Assembly (NCBI RefSeq): GCF_029227915.1
Contig: NC_079883.1
Location: 27,032,001 to 27,096,000 of the forward strand
Direction: 5' to 3'
Source of the DNA: Hydractinia symbiolongicarpus
Lineage: Eukaryota > Cnidaria > Hydrozoa > Anthoathecata > Hydractiniidae
DNA: 64,000 bases
Shown: in pieces, positions 1 through 8,456 of the stretch
Layout: each line of letters opens with the position of its first letter
Position numbering within the stretch: position 1 is the stretch's first letter
Translations under genes and position numbers: made by a program
Notes under the pieces: generated by a model
The model's input: the letters and a program-made list of their open reading frames with translations, nothing else
Database searches by the model: none
Told to the model about the DNA's origin: nothing

Positions 1-291
1 GACATGATTAGAAAATTTGAAAATCAAAAACATGAACCCAAAATTATCAAGGTTCGTAGATACAAAAACTTTAGTGAAGAGGCTTTTCTAAAAGAACTCA
101 GGAATTTATGATGACCTTCTTAAAGTACCCTCGTCACCAGGGTTTTTTGCGTTCTCTCATATCAAGAAGACAAAAAACCCTGGGGAAGAGGGTGCTTCTT
201 AAAGCATGTGAGAAAGTGATTGAAAAATGTTAAAACAGCGGCTGACAAACATGCTCCTTTTAAAACGCATAGATTTTCCGGCCGTGTGGAG
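1..291 (+). pseudogene. decayed non-LTR retrotransposon (LINE) ORF2 fragment
   Basis: Frame 1 of the plus strand reads a stretch containing IIKVRRYKNFSEEAFLKEL up to two stops near position 109. The same frame, after a fold-back insertion, reads KNVKTAADKHAPFKTHRF at about 217-268. Both resemble the linker between endonuclease and reverse transcriptase in CR1/L2/Jockey-type ORF2 proteins, where a K(H/Y)APLK-like motif is typical. Stops break the reading frame, so it is dead. The window edge truncates it on the left. A reverse-transcriptase relic in the same orientation lies at 5882, so both could be pieces of one LINE copy opened by later insertions; that link is inference. Confidence 0.55.
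128..192. mobile_element. short fold-back MITE, CCTCGTC family, copy 1
   Basis: Arms at 128-149 and 171-192 are near-perfect inverted repeats (CCCTCGTCACCAGGG against CCCTGGGGAAGAGGG, plus a run of T paired with a run of A). The ten-base word CTTCTTAAAG occurs on both sides (116-125 and 195-204), as a target-site duplication would. The element sits inside the decayed LINE ORF2 fragment, and the LINE frame resumes after it. Related copies occur at 44752 and 62022. It has no coding capacity. An 8-10 bp duplication would suit hAT or Mutator-like mobilisation, but the family is not identified. Confidence 0.6.
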
Positions 292-1066
292 GTATTGTTC
301 AGTGATGAATAACAGTCATCAGGGAAAGCATTAAAATCCATCATTTAAAACTAAAAAGAAACCAGTTAATAGAACTCAAAATCGACAAAAAAACGAATGA
401 CATTTTGCAGGACTTCCAAAACCTGTTAAAAGAACTTCCAAAAAATCTAAAAAAAAATGCTAAGTCAGGCAATACTACCTCAAACAATGAGTAGTATAAA
501 ATGATGGTAATATCTAACCCAAAAAGAAATTTTAAACACATGTAATTTATTTTTTCTCAGTATTGGTGCCAAACTAGCCTCAAAGTTTTCTTCTGGCACA
601 ACTTGATAATGTTAATCTACCTATTAGCAGACACAATTTTCGGTGTATTCCAATTAAAACCTAAAGTGTAAAAAAAATAATAAGTTCATTAAAACTTAAA
701 AAATACTGGCTCGGACCTTGAACGGAATTGGTTCGCGACTGCTAAAAGCAGGATCGACACTTTTTCGTATTTATTTATCAAGTCTTTATTTACTGGATTA
801 TGTAAAGGGTCTCGCCTCTTTTTTAAATTGGCAATAAAACAGACCTTACAAATTATCGTTCTATACCATTTTGCCAATTCCTTTAAAAATATTTGACAAG
901 TTAGTGCATGAGCAAATTTCTCTTTTTATTTCTTAGCACCATTTCCTAAATGACGGACAGTCTGGATTTCGAAACGTTTTTTCACGGAAACTTCAGTAGT
1001 CGATGTGTCTGATTTTATATTCTTACTGAGCTCGATGAACAAAACGTTGTTGGTGTTGTGCTCATT
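292..1066. other. intergenic DNA, no gene recognised
   Basis: AT-rich sequence between the LINE fragment and the left end of the Helentron-like repeat. Only short open frames occur on either strand, none with a recognisable motif. If the LINE pieces at 1-291 and at 5882 once formed a single copy, this stretch should hold more LINE sequence, but I cannot recognise any. Confidence 0.4.
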
Positions 1067-1285
1067 GAATTTCCGCGCCCGAAGGTGTAGGAAATTCTTT
1101 AAAACCGCCGTTTTTTTTTTTCGGAGCATTTTTTGAGAAAAAATCGACCCTGGGATTTCACGTTCATCTGAGAGGAGGATGGTATTGAACTGACTAACTA
1201 ACCCTGTCCCAAATGGTTAATTGAACGTCACAGATTAAAACTTCGTACCCAAGCTCCCTAAGTACTGGGAAATCATCTAAATGAT

Positions 1286-1890
1286 GTTTCAGGCCAATAT
1301 TGGACAAAATTTGGCACACTTAACAAAAAGGTATGCTGAACATAATGGTGACATCATAATTTTGATTTTTGTCACCTAAATGTCATTTTAGGCCAAAATT
1401 TGTTCAAAAATTAAAACTACTTTATTTTCAACAAAATTTGGCACAGTTAACAAATAAAGTATGCTGAACATGATAATGACATCAAAATTTTGATTTCTTG
1501 TTACCTAAATGTCATTATAGGTGAAAATTGGTTTAAAAATTAAAACTACTTTATTTTCAACAAAATTTGGCACAGTTAACAAATAAAGTATGCTGAACAT
1601 GATGGTGACATCAAAATTTTGATTTCTTGTTACCTAAATGTCATTTTAGGCGAAAATTGATCCAAAAATTAAAACTACTTTATTTTTTACAAGAATTGAC
1701 ACAGTTAACACAAAAAGTATGCTGAACATGATGGTGACATCAAAATTTTGGTTTTTGTCACCTAAATGTCATTTTAGGCCAAAATTTGTTCAAAAATTAA
1801 AACTACTTTATTTTCAACAAAAATTGGCACAGTTAATAAAGAAAGTGTGCTGAAAATGTTGGCCACGTCAAATTTTTGATTTTTCGTCAA
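1286..1890 (+). repeat. tandem minisatellite, about 125-bp unit, about 5 units
   Basis: A recurring unit carries the landmarks AACTACTTTATTTTC, TTTGGCACAGTTAACA, AGTATGCTGAACAT, ACATCAAAATTTTGATTT and CCTAAATGTCATTTTAGG in constant order. The AGTATGCTGAACAT landmark recurs roughly every 120-140 bases (near 1330, 1450, 1590 and 1710, with a degenerate one near 1846). There is no conserved reading frame. It lies inside the Helentron-like repeat, and copy 2 carries the same array with about seven units. Confidence 0.8.
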
Positions 1891-2116
1891 CTAAATGCCG
1901 TTTAAGACCATAAACGTCTCAACCGCAAGACTTTCAACCATGAATGATAGGCTGTATTTTTTGTTAGTAATTTATTTTAAAATGTAAGTTTATTATGAAA
2001 CATTGCGTTTTGTTTGCGGTTGTTATAACATATATATAATGTCACTTGTGTGCTTTATCTTCAGAGCTTCATGCACCAAAACTCTTCGAATGCTTGGCAC
2101 GATAACACAACGAATT

Positions 2117-2167
2117 CCCCGTTCCCTCTATACGGCTAATTCGCAATGCATTATGGTAGTTGTATTC
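2117..2167 (+). repeat. left terminal inverted repeat, 51 bp
   Basis: Identical over 51 bases to the reverse complement of 5762-5812; identity stops at GTATTC|TACAG. It includes the codons ATG GTA GTT GTA TTC that, at the other end, start the transposase. Confidence 0.93.
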
Positions 2168-2376
2168 TACAGTTTTCCCTCCCAGAAGCGAGAGTTTGTA
2201 AATAAATAACAGCATTCTTTTTATTGTGGCGATAATAACAAAAAGCCGTTATTGTTTGTGATAATTTTCAAATCTCCTCAAGAAAATCATTATCTCCCTT
2301 ATCCAAAACCCGTGTTATTGATGTAAACATTTAAATATTGTTAGTTAGTGAGGTTTTAGGAGTGAAAGAAGTCGAA

Positions 2377-4065
2377 ATGGAAGTAATAAATAAGGATACA
2401 GATTTAGATATAATTTTAAGCTCTACAGATCTTGGGCCTAGCTTTTCTCAAAGCTCTTGTGTGGTACCAAGACCTGTTTTTAAAGAATTAACAAATGCCG
2501 AGAGGGACGAAGAAGTGGAGGAAAGAACACACGAAGATATAAGTCAATGGTCAACTGATCTTGCAGCTATGCCTTCGATCACCCAGGAGAAAATTCACCA
2601 ATATTTAGTTCTTGGAAATAGCTGTGATAGCAAGCCGAAGGGTGCTACAAAGCATAAAATTCTTGGATACCAACTATTCAAGGAGAGCTACGTGAAGAAA
2701 GTGAGAGTTAAAAGTAATGTTATGGCTGAAAAATTAACTTTTCTTGTGAAATGTTTTGTAGCTGCTTCCATGAAAAGAGAAAAATATTCTGTTTATGTCC
2801 ACCTGTGTCAAAGAAGTGGTGATATTTTGTATGCGAAATGTTTATGTAAAGCTGGAGCAGGAGGATGCTGTAAGCATGTCGCAGCAGTTCTATTTCAATT
2901 GGTTGAATACAAACAGTTGGACTTAAAAATTGTCCCTGATGACAAGACATGCACAGATTTGTTACAAAAATGGCATGTACCTGGAGAAAGTGCAAATTCT
3001 GCACCAATAAAATTTTCTGCAATGGCATTCGAGAAAGCAGACCTTACGAAAGACACAAATGAAAGTCGCAAAAGACCGTTGGTCACAGGAAATAGAAAAT
3101 TTTGTTCTACACCACTGTTTGCACATGAGCCCTCAACCGAAAAAGTCAAAAAATTAGCGACAGACTTATTTGAAATAGGGCAAGGAACTTCAATGGCATA
3201 TTTATTACAAGGAAATGACTATAAACCATCATCATTTTATGACACATCTATAAAAGAATTTAATTTTGAACAGACAAACAGTGAAACAGTTGAATTACGT
3301 CCGACAGTTAATTTATTTTTGCAGGCTCTTGACTTTGAACCAGAAATAGCAGAGTTATCAGATGAGCAAAAGTCATTTGTAAACAATTTCATTCATGTCA
3401 ATGCCGAACAAGTTCGAGACATAGAAAAATCCACATGTACTCAGTATAAATGTGATATGTGGTACACAGAAAGAAAGAAACGCATAACATCATCCAATTT
3501 TGGATCTATTATAAATAGAAGAAAAAATATACATCCAAAAAGCATATTACAAAAATGTCTAAATAAAAATAAAAACTTTACATCAGAGGCCTGCAAATGG
3601 GGCTTAGAAAATGAAGTTAATGCTCTAAACTGGTATCAAACCGAGAAAAATATTGAAGTCGAAAAATGTGGTTTCGTTATTAATCCAAAATGGCCGTGGT
3701 TAGGTGCAAGTCCTGATGGCGCAACAACTTTGAATGGGAATGCTCGATTGATTGAGGTGAAGTGCCCATATTCAAAAAAGGATTGCTCTATTTCTGACGC
3801 ATGCAAAGATAAAAATTTTTTTTTACAAATATCGAATGGCAAGCCAAAACTCAAAGAAAGACATAATTATTTTCACCAATGTCAAGGTGTGATGGCAGTA
3901 ACACAAGTCAATGAAATTGATTTTATTGTTTATACAAAAGTTGACCGACATGTGGAAACAATAGTTTTTCAAAAGGAAAAATGGAACAGAATTACTTTGC
4001 CTGAGCTAACACACTTTTATTTCACTTTCATGCACAGCAACATTACAGAACAACAGTGTGAGTAA
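2377..4065 (+). CDS. transposon-encoded SWIM zinc-finger / YqaJ-type nuclease
   Basis: 562 residues from the first ATG; an in-frame TTG extends the open frame back to 2338, but ATG 2377 is the natural start. A SWIM zinc finger is visible at residues 155-167 (C-x-C, nine-residue spacing, C-x-H), a likely DNA- or protein-binding module. The C-terminal half is a YqaJ/lambda-exonuclease-like nuclease of the PD-(D/E)xK fold: RITSSNFG near 369, the WGLENE acidic motif (E411, E413), LGASPDG with D447, IEVKCPYS with E460 and K462, and HQCQG with Q501 and Q503. All expected catalytic positions are filled. The gene is intronless and convergent with the transposase in the same element. In ISL2EU-type elements this protein is presumed to process DNA during transposition; its exact role is not established here. 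Confidence 0.9.
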   Translation: MEVINKDTDLDIILSSTDLGPSFSQSSCVVPRPVFKELTNAERDEEVEERTHEDISQWSTDLAAMPSITQEKIHQYLVLGNSCDSKPKGATKHKILGYQLFKESYVKKVRVKSNVMAEKLTFLVKCFVAASMKREKYSVYVHLCQRSGDILYAKCLCKAGAGGCCKHVAAVLFQLVEYKQLDLKIVPDDKTCTDLLQKWHVPGESANSAPIKFSAMAFEKADLTKDTNESRKRPLVTGNRKFCSTPLFAHEPSTEKVKKLATDLFEIGQGTSMAYLLQGNDYKPSSFYDTSIKEFNFEQTNSETVELRPTVNLFLQALDFEPEIAELSDEQKSFVNNFIHVNAEQVRDIEKSTCTQYKCDMWYTERKKRITSSNFGSIINRRKNIHPKSILQKCLNKNKNFTSEACKWGLENEVNALNWYQTEKNIEVEKCGFVINPKWPWLGASPDGATTLNGNARLIEVKCPYSKKDCSISDACKDKNFFLQISNGKPKLKERHNYFHQCQGVMAVTQVNEIDFIVYTKVDRHVETIVFQKEKWNRITLPELTHFYFTFMHSNITEQQCE

Positions 4066-4153
4066 ATAAAATTGTTTCCTCACAATATTGTTTTGTCTTT
4101 ATATTTCATGATCTAGTATATATATATATATAGTGTACGAAAGTTTATAATTT

Positions 4154-5776
4154 TTAGTCATTCGTATTTACATCTGGTACCAACTGTGGTAAAAAATTAA
4201 CTAAATAACAACAAATAACCCATATCTTATTGAGTTCAGCAGCCATTGATAGTTTGAAAACTGTTTGTAAAATTCGGTAATTTTTTATACGTTCGATTGC
4301 TCGTTCGACATGTACACGTACAGATGCTATTCTTCTAGTTTCGTTTTCCTCTAATAAACTTAGCTGAGGTTTTCCATCTAAAAATGGTGGAATATTTAAT
4401 GTTACTCCATCAGGTAAATCTTCCTCGAGCTCAAATCCTCTATCAGCCATCACAGAATCCCCAGGCTCTAGCAAATCGTATATACCACTATCTTTTGTTA
4501 TTCGTTTATCCGAAAAGCGTCCACCATACAAATCAGAGACAAATGTCACTGATCCATCAGGAGCTATTCCGACTAATCCTTTTGCTGTATTATGGTGTTT
4601 GTAATTTGAAAAGGTACTGGACTGTGTGCGATATGACGTAGGCATTTCCACAAATACTTCTGTACAATCTAATATGACACGGGTATTTGGGTAACTTTTT
4701 TGAAAACATTTCGGCATTCTATTTTGTACTGTTTCTTTTGAAGCCCATATTGGAAGCATACGGAATTGTGAATGTAAAAAATCTGTCCATGTAATCAATA
4801 TTCTGCTTATGTGACTTGTCGACATATTAAATCGAACAGCCATATCTTCTAACAAAAGTCCACATCGAATTCGAACCAGTATCATAAAGAATTCTTCTTC
4901 TGCGCTCAATGATCGTGATCGGCCTCGTTTTGTAGAGTTTATATTTTTTGTATTTTCAGTGTTAGTATTTGAACCCCAATATATTAGTTTATTTGCAGCT
5001 GGTTGTAAATATTCTAAAACTGCTTTGAATAATTTATAAGATTCGAATCCGGTATAAAACTTAAAGTGTGCTTCATTGTGTTTAAACCGGTCAATTGAAA
5101 ATGCTATGTCACTTATAGTGGCTTGTTGTTTTTCAATAGTTTGATCAAGTTCCTTTTCATGAATTCTCATACAACTAATTTCGGCTCTCAATTTTTCCAA
5201 CTCTTGTTTTAACTCTTCCTCCACAGATAATTCTGCAGCAATGTCATTTGTCGTAGCCCTCACAGGAGAAAATAGTTGCAATTTACAGTTTGTACTGTTG
5301 AGAGTTTTTCTTGGTTTGCTAGCTGTTGGTTTGATAGTTTTTGGGACTATTGTGGGAACATTGTTCATATATGTCTTCTTTCCACCAGTGAAATGAACAG
5401 AGCAAACTCTATGCGATGTAGAAGGTACAAAATCCTTTCTACTGATCATAAAAAGCCATTTCTTTCGAAGCTCTGAGTCTTTAGGAATGACATAAAAAGA
5501 TAAGTCTGGATTCTTCTTTGAGTTGTTTTGACAGAGAGGTACACAGCAAGTTATCCCTCCTCCTTTACTTTTAGCTTGCAATAAAAAGCTTGAACTTGAT
5601 GAAAAGTTTGAGCCAATGCTTGCAGGAGAGCCCAAGTTTTGAAAAAAACTGTTGTCTTGATTAGAATTTTGTATATCGCTTTGGTTTTGAGTAGAATTAA
5701 GGATGAAGTGTACTTGTTCGGCCATTTTTGTTACTACGAATGGTTTGTTTACGTTTTCGCGGAATACAACTACCAT
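4154..5776 (-). CDS. transposon-encoded THAP-domain DDE transposase (HARBI1/IS5-like)
   Basis: 540 residues, intronless, intact. An N-terminal THAP C2CH zinc finger at residues about 74-146 (C78, C82, C125, H128) would bind the transposon ends. A predicted coiled coil follows at 184-228, then a helix-turn-helix region near 290-330 (SAEEEFFMILVRIR onward). The DDE_4 catalytic core comes last: VILDCTE with D370, VMADRGF with D445, and VERAIERIKN with E491 or E495. The order THAP, coiled coil, HTH, DDE is usual for eukaryotic IS5/ISL2-like transposases. The first five codons lie inside the right terminal repeat, so the repeat doubles as coding sequence; a second ATG at codon 18 (TKMAEQVHF) is an alternative start. 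A host HARBI1-like gene is excluded by the flanking terminal repeats. Confidence 0.94.
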   Translation of the reverse strand: MVVVFRENVNKPFVVTKMAEQVHFILNSTQNQSDIQNSNQDNSFFQNLGSPASIGSNFSSSSSFLLQAKSKGGGITCCVPLCQNNSKKNPDLSFYVIPKDSELRKKWLFMISRKDFVPSTSHRVCSVHFTGGKKTYMNNVPTIVPKTIKPTASKPRKTLNSTNCKLQLFSPVRATTNDIAAELSVEEELKQELEKLRAEISCMRIHEKELDQTIEKQQATISDIAFSIDRFKHNEAHFKFYTGFESYKLFKAVLEYLQPAANKLIYWGSNTNTENTKNINSTKRGRSRSLSAEEEFFMILVRIRCGLLLEDMAVRFNMSTSHISRILITWTDFLHSQFRMLPIWASKETVQNRMPKCFQKSYPNTRVILDCTEVFVEMPTSYRTQSSTFSNYKHHNTAKGLVGIAPDGSVTFVSDLYGGRFSDKRITKDSGIYDLLEPGDSVMADRGFELEEDLPDGVTLNIPPFLDGKPQLSLLEENETRRIASVRVHVERAIERIKNYRILQTVFKLSMAAELNKIWVICCYLVNFLPQLVPDVNTND

Positions 5777-5812
5777 AATGCATTGCGAATTAGCCGTATA
5801 GAGGGAACGGGG
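5762..5812 (-). repeat. right terminal inverted repeat, 51 bp
   Basis: Perfect inverted copy of 2117-2167. It overlaps the first codons of the transposase gene, then is followed by AATTAG, the other half of the interrupted host repeat. Confidence 0.93.
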
Positions 5813-5881
5813 AATTAGTAGGTTGTCATCAAATATTTTGGTAGCGAGCGGAAATTCTTAGAGCCCCCAGGGCTTCTTGTT

Positions 5882-6013
5882 GACCTTAAAAGAGCTTTTG
5901 ACACTATTGATCATAAAATTTTGTTAAAAAAACTATGGTGTTTCGGCATCAGCGATACTGCATTTGACTGATTGGAGTCCTTTTTAAAGGGCCAAATGCA
6001 GCTACTCTTGTAA
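5882..6013 (+). pseudogene. LINE reverse-transcriptase relic
   Basis: Reads DLKRAFDTIDHKILLKKL followed by WCFGISDTAFD, then a stop, LESFLKGQMQ and another stop. The DxxxAFDTIDH..LL..L block is the second conserved region of non-LTR reverse transcriptases; the YxDD-containing part is missing. It begins directly after the right end of the Helentron-like repeat, which therefore probably inserted into a LINE. It has no function. Confidence 0.75.
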
Positions 6014-6727
6014 ACGAAGCAGGAACAGATCTGCGTGGCGACAGTCCGTCTTATAGAGGTTGATTTTAAAGGGCGCACGTCATCGTAGAAGGATTGATTA
6101 GGATAAATGGGTTACGTTAGATATCTATGCGTTTGAAACACCAAATCTACGGCACGCGTCATACACAAAGAAGAAGTTGGGGATAATAAAAAACTGTATC
6201 TTTTGGAGAAAACCTAATCAAGGTCAATAAAGTTGGTGCAATGCACGCTTAAGGTGGCAGTGATCCTTTTAAAAAAATGTATTTGTGACGGTTTTATAGC
6301 GGTAATACTATTATCGTTCACCGACAATACTCAGCTTCAACAATTCGAAAATAATTAATAAATTCTGCCGAATATAGCTTTAGTGCCACGAGCTTGTTAA
6401 TTATACAGAAAGCATAAAGTAAAAATAAAGCCTTACCTAGCCTAGGGGGGGTTCACACTAGAATAAAGCATGCTTAGTATAAAAATAAAGCATGCTTTGA
6501 CTAAAGCAAGTTGCCGGTAACATCAAGGGGAGAGTTGTAAACAAAATTTAAAAACAAAACGTTTATGTTGTTGTTTTTCTCACATACGAATGAACATTCA
6601 CTTTCATAATACCCGCTCAAAACCCTCACTCTTAATACTCAAATACTTGTGCATATTTTTTATTCTATTGTTTTATGCACTTATAGCAGCTAAAGCAAAA
6701 ATAAAGAGTGCCTCGAAGAACTCCTTA

Positions 6728-6786
6728 TTTTTGCTTTATTTAAAGCATGTTTAAAGCAAGTAAACATGCTTTAAATAAAGCAAAAA
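6728..6786. repeat. perfect hairpin, 26-bp arms, 7-base loop
   Basis: Arms 6728-6753 and 6761-6786 are exact reverse complements around the loop AAGCAAG. The arm contains TTTATTTAAAGCATG. Nearby, 6461-6505 repeats AAAGCATGCTTT in both orientations, and the stretch opens with GGGTTCACACTAG, suggesting the interior or edge of a fold-back transposon whose other end I cannot place. Confidence 0.7.
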
Positions 6787-6993
6787 CATTGATTGGCTAA
6801 TTCTATTGTTCTCTGCTCACGTGATTATTATCGGGGAAGCCCTTTTCATCCCGAATATGTCAGCGAGTGGTTTCACTCACCCTAATAAACATTAGTATTC
6901 TACAAATCTTTTACCAAAGTAAGATTTGGGCAAGCTTGGTATACAACTCACAGATAAATTAAAATGTCCTATGAAGCGATTAGTCACATTGTT

Positions 6994-7170
6994 TGGTTTA
7001 AACTCGGGGTTTCCGCTGAGTAATTCGTTCGCGTCTAAGCTTTAGTTTGAGAGAAACTCATTTTATCAACTCGAAGAAGAAAGCTTAGTTAACTAGGCTA
7101 TTCGAAGATATCAAACTCAGTTTCTCTTAAATTCAAATCCACCTCATAGCAAACCCCGAATTACAACCAA
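6994..7170. repeat. imperfect inverted-repeat (fold-back) segment
   Basis: GGTTTAAACTCGGGGTTTCC near 6997 is mirrored by GCAAACCCCGAATTACAACC near 7148, with a second internal inverted pair around AAACTCA / GAGTTT. Length and structure suit a small MITE, but mismatches and the lack of a clear target duplication keep this tentative. Confidence 0.35.
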
Positions 7171-8410
7171 CCAATCAGCACGAATTCGGCATGGTCACGT
7201 CTTACCCTCTTAAATAATTTCAGAGTTTAAATATATTAATTCAGGTGAGTAAGTCCATTCGCGCTCAAAACAAAGAATTGACCACGTGAGCAAAGAAGCA
7301 TAAAATTAACCAAATAAAAGTACGGTCAGTATTCTGCACACAGAAAAATCGTTCGAGACCCAGCGTAATTTTTCCCACCTTAGCAATTCCGGTTTCCTGT
7401 ATATATTGTAAGGCTATGGTATATTGTAAGGCCATGGTGTTCTGAAAACGGGTCATATTGAGAATAAGAAATTATCATCTCCGCAAGGAAAATACGTAGG
7501 TCTAACACATATTGAATATGTTATCTCTTACATATTCGGGAAGTAATGCGTGGACGACTTACCAAAATTATGCTGGATATCTTGGCTACGCTTTACCCCG
7601 AAAGCTTTAACTTCTGATAGCATTTTCGTTCCTCTTTAAAATTTTAAGACGAGCTCTGTAAATCATACAGCTATAAAACGTTGTGCAGATTTTTTTTGTT
7701 TTTAACCATTTTTCTTTTGACAGCAAGTAGATGTAGCATGTCAAAACAGAAGTCAATGAATGAAAAATTACGAAGCTATAAAAAGTTGGAGCTCGTGAAA
7801 GCTATTTCTTTTTTTTATTGTTATAAACGAGTATATCTGCTGACTTAGCAAATTAAAAAATTAAACAAAACTGCTCCTATGTGCCTGTAGGTCAATATTT
7901 TTAGGAAATAACAAAGAAAATTCGTATAGATAATACACTGACTAAAAAATCCATTTGTTGGAACGGCTAAAAAAGGTAAGTGCCGCCTTCTTAAGGACGT
8001 TGCAGGGCGAGAAATGTGTATGAAACAAGGTTTTATGTGTTTTTTTTTTTTATTAAAAAATCTGCGTCATGTAAAAGTACAAGAAATTTGCCATGCACTA
8101 GTTTCATTGACTTGTTTAAAAACTTCCGACAGTACAAGACCCTCATCTGGAAACCTAATTCCCAGGAATTTTTGCTTTTTTAATCGAAGGTGCTCTTGGT
8201 CTTGCTTTTCCCGGGAGCGCGGAGAGCAAAAGCGACAAATATATTTAGTCACAATAATAATGGCGGATGTAGTTGCGACCAGAATAACACGGAAACAAAA
8301 AATATCTAAAAGATAAAAAAACAAAACAACCGTGTTAAAGGCGTAAATTGAAGTTTACAATGTAAATTAAAAAATCTTTGGTTAGCTTCCTATCAATGTG
8401 AATCAGCAGT

Positions 8411-8456
8411 ATGACTGCAGAGTGTTGCAGAGAATTAAAAGAGCTGCTTGAAAAGT
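8411..8456 (+). other. USP34: candidate first coding exon of USP34
   Basis: ATG followed by TAECCRELKELLEK and a strong GTAAGT donor. The pattern of cysteines followed by L-x-E-L-L resembles the start of vertebrate USP34 in position and spacing. It joins in phase to an acceptor at about 10037 (CGAG|CATTATG), giving S-LCFHCGSACNM. The acceptor is weak and the intervening 1.6 kb could hide another small exon. Confidence 0.4.

Larger units (their letters stand above)
2117..5812. mobile_element. complete autonomous DNA transposon, ISL2EU-like
   Basis: A 3,696-bp element bounded by 51-bp perfect terminal inverted repeats that begin CCCCGTTCCCTCTATACGG. It holds two long intact open frames in convergent orientation: a SWIM plus YqaJ nuclease (2377-4065, +) and a THAP plus DDE_4 transposase (4154-5776, -), 88 bp apart. 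Pairing a YqaJ-type nuclease with an IS5/ISL2-like DDE transposase is, from memory of the repeat literature, the signature of the ISL2EU superfamily; the transposase alone would also fit PIF/Harbinger. The insertion site is known from the uninterrupted repeat at 40609: CGAATTAG became CGAATT-element-AATTAG. This can be read as an AATT duplication, or as AT with one extra terminal T/A. Nothing looks broken. Confidence 0.85.
1067..5881 (+). mobile_element. non-autonomous Helentron/DINE-like repeat, copy 1, split by a nested transposon
   Basis: The left end begins GAATTTCCGCGCCCGAAGG; the right end carries GCGAGCGGAAATTC at about 5843-5856, followed by a short stem (AGCCC-CCA-GGGCT) and TTCTTGTT. 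The same ends and interior recur at 40609-41928, which fixes the borders: the two copies stop matching immediately outside. In order the element contains a terminal segment, a block of tandem repeats of about 125 bp, a unique segment (about 1890-2116), the inserted transposon 2117-5812, and the last 69 bp. Inverted repeats set slightly inside the ends, an internal minisatellite and a 3-prime hairpin are the described design of Helentron-associated (HINE/DINE-1) elements. The superfamily assignment is inference; no Rep/helicase gene is present. Confidence 0.6.
6014..8410. other. intergenic region upstream of USP34, hairpins only
   Basis: No protein gene, tRNA or rRNA recognised on either strand; the open frames here are short and match nothing I know. 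The segment 6450-6790 repeats the word TAAAGCATGCTTT and ends in a long hairpin (separate entry), and 6994-7170 is a weaker fold-back. The USP34 promoter is expected in the last kilobase, but I see no convincing core element. Confidence 0.4.

Noticed and set aside
926-1129. 67-codon minus-strand open frame
   Set aside because: It crosses the left border of the Helentron-like repeat and has no recognisable motif; the repeat copy at 40609 does not preserve it.
1286-1890. Regularly spaced repeats resembling a CRISPR array
   Set aside because: Whole units of about 125 bp repeat with no unique spacers, in an animal genome; it is a minisatellite in a transposable element.
2720-3149. Minus-strand open frames opposite the YqaJ nuclease gene
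   Set aside because: Shadow frames of a strongly supported plus-strand gene with catalytic motifs.
2117-5812. Host HARBI1/THAP gene pair rather than a transposon
   Set aside because: The 51-bp perfect terminal repeats and the interrupted host repeat show it is a mobile element.
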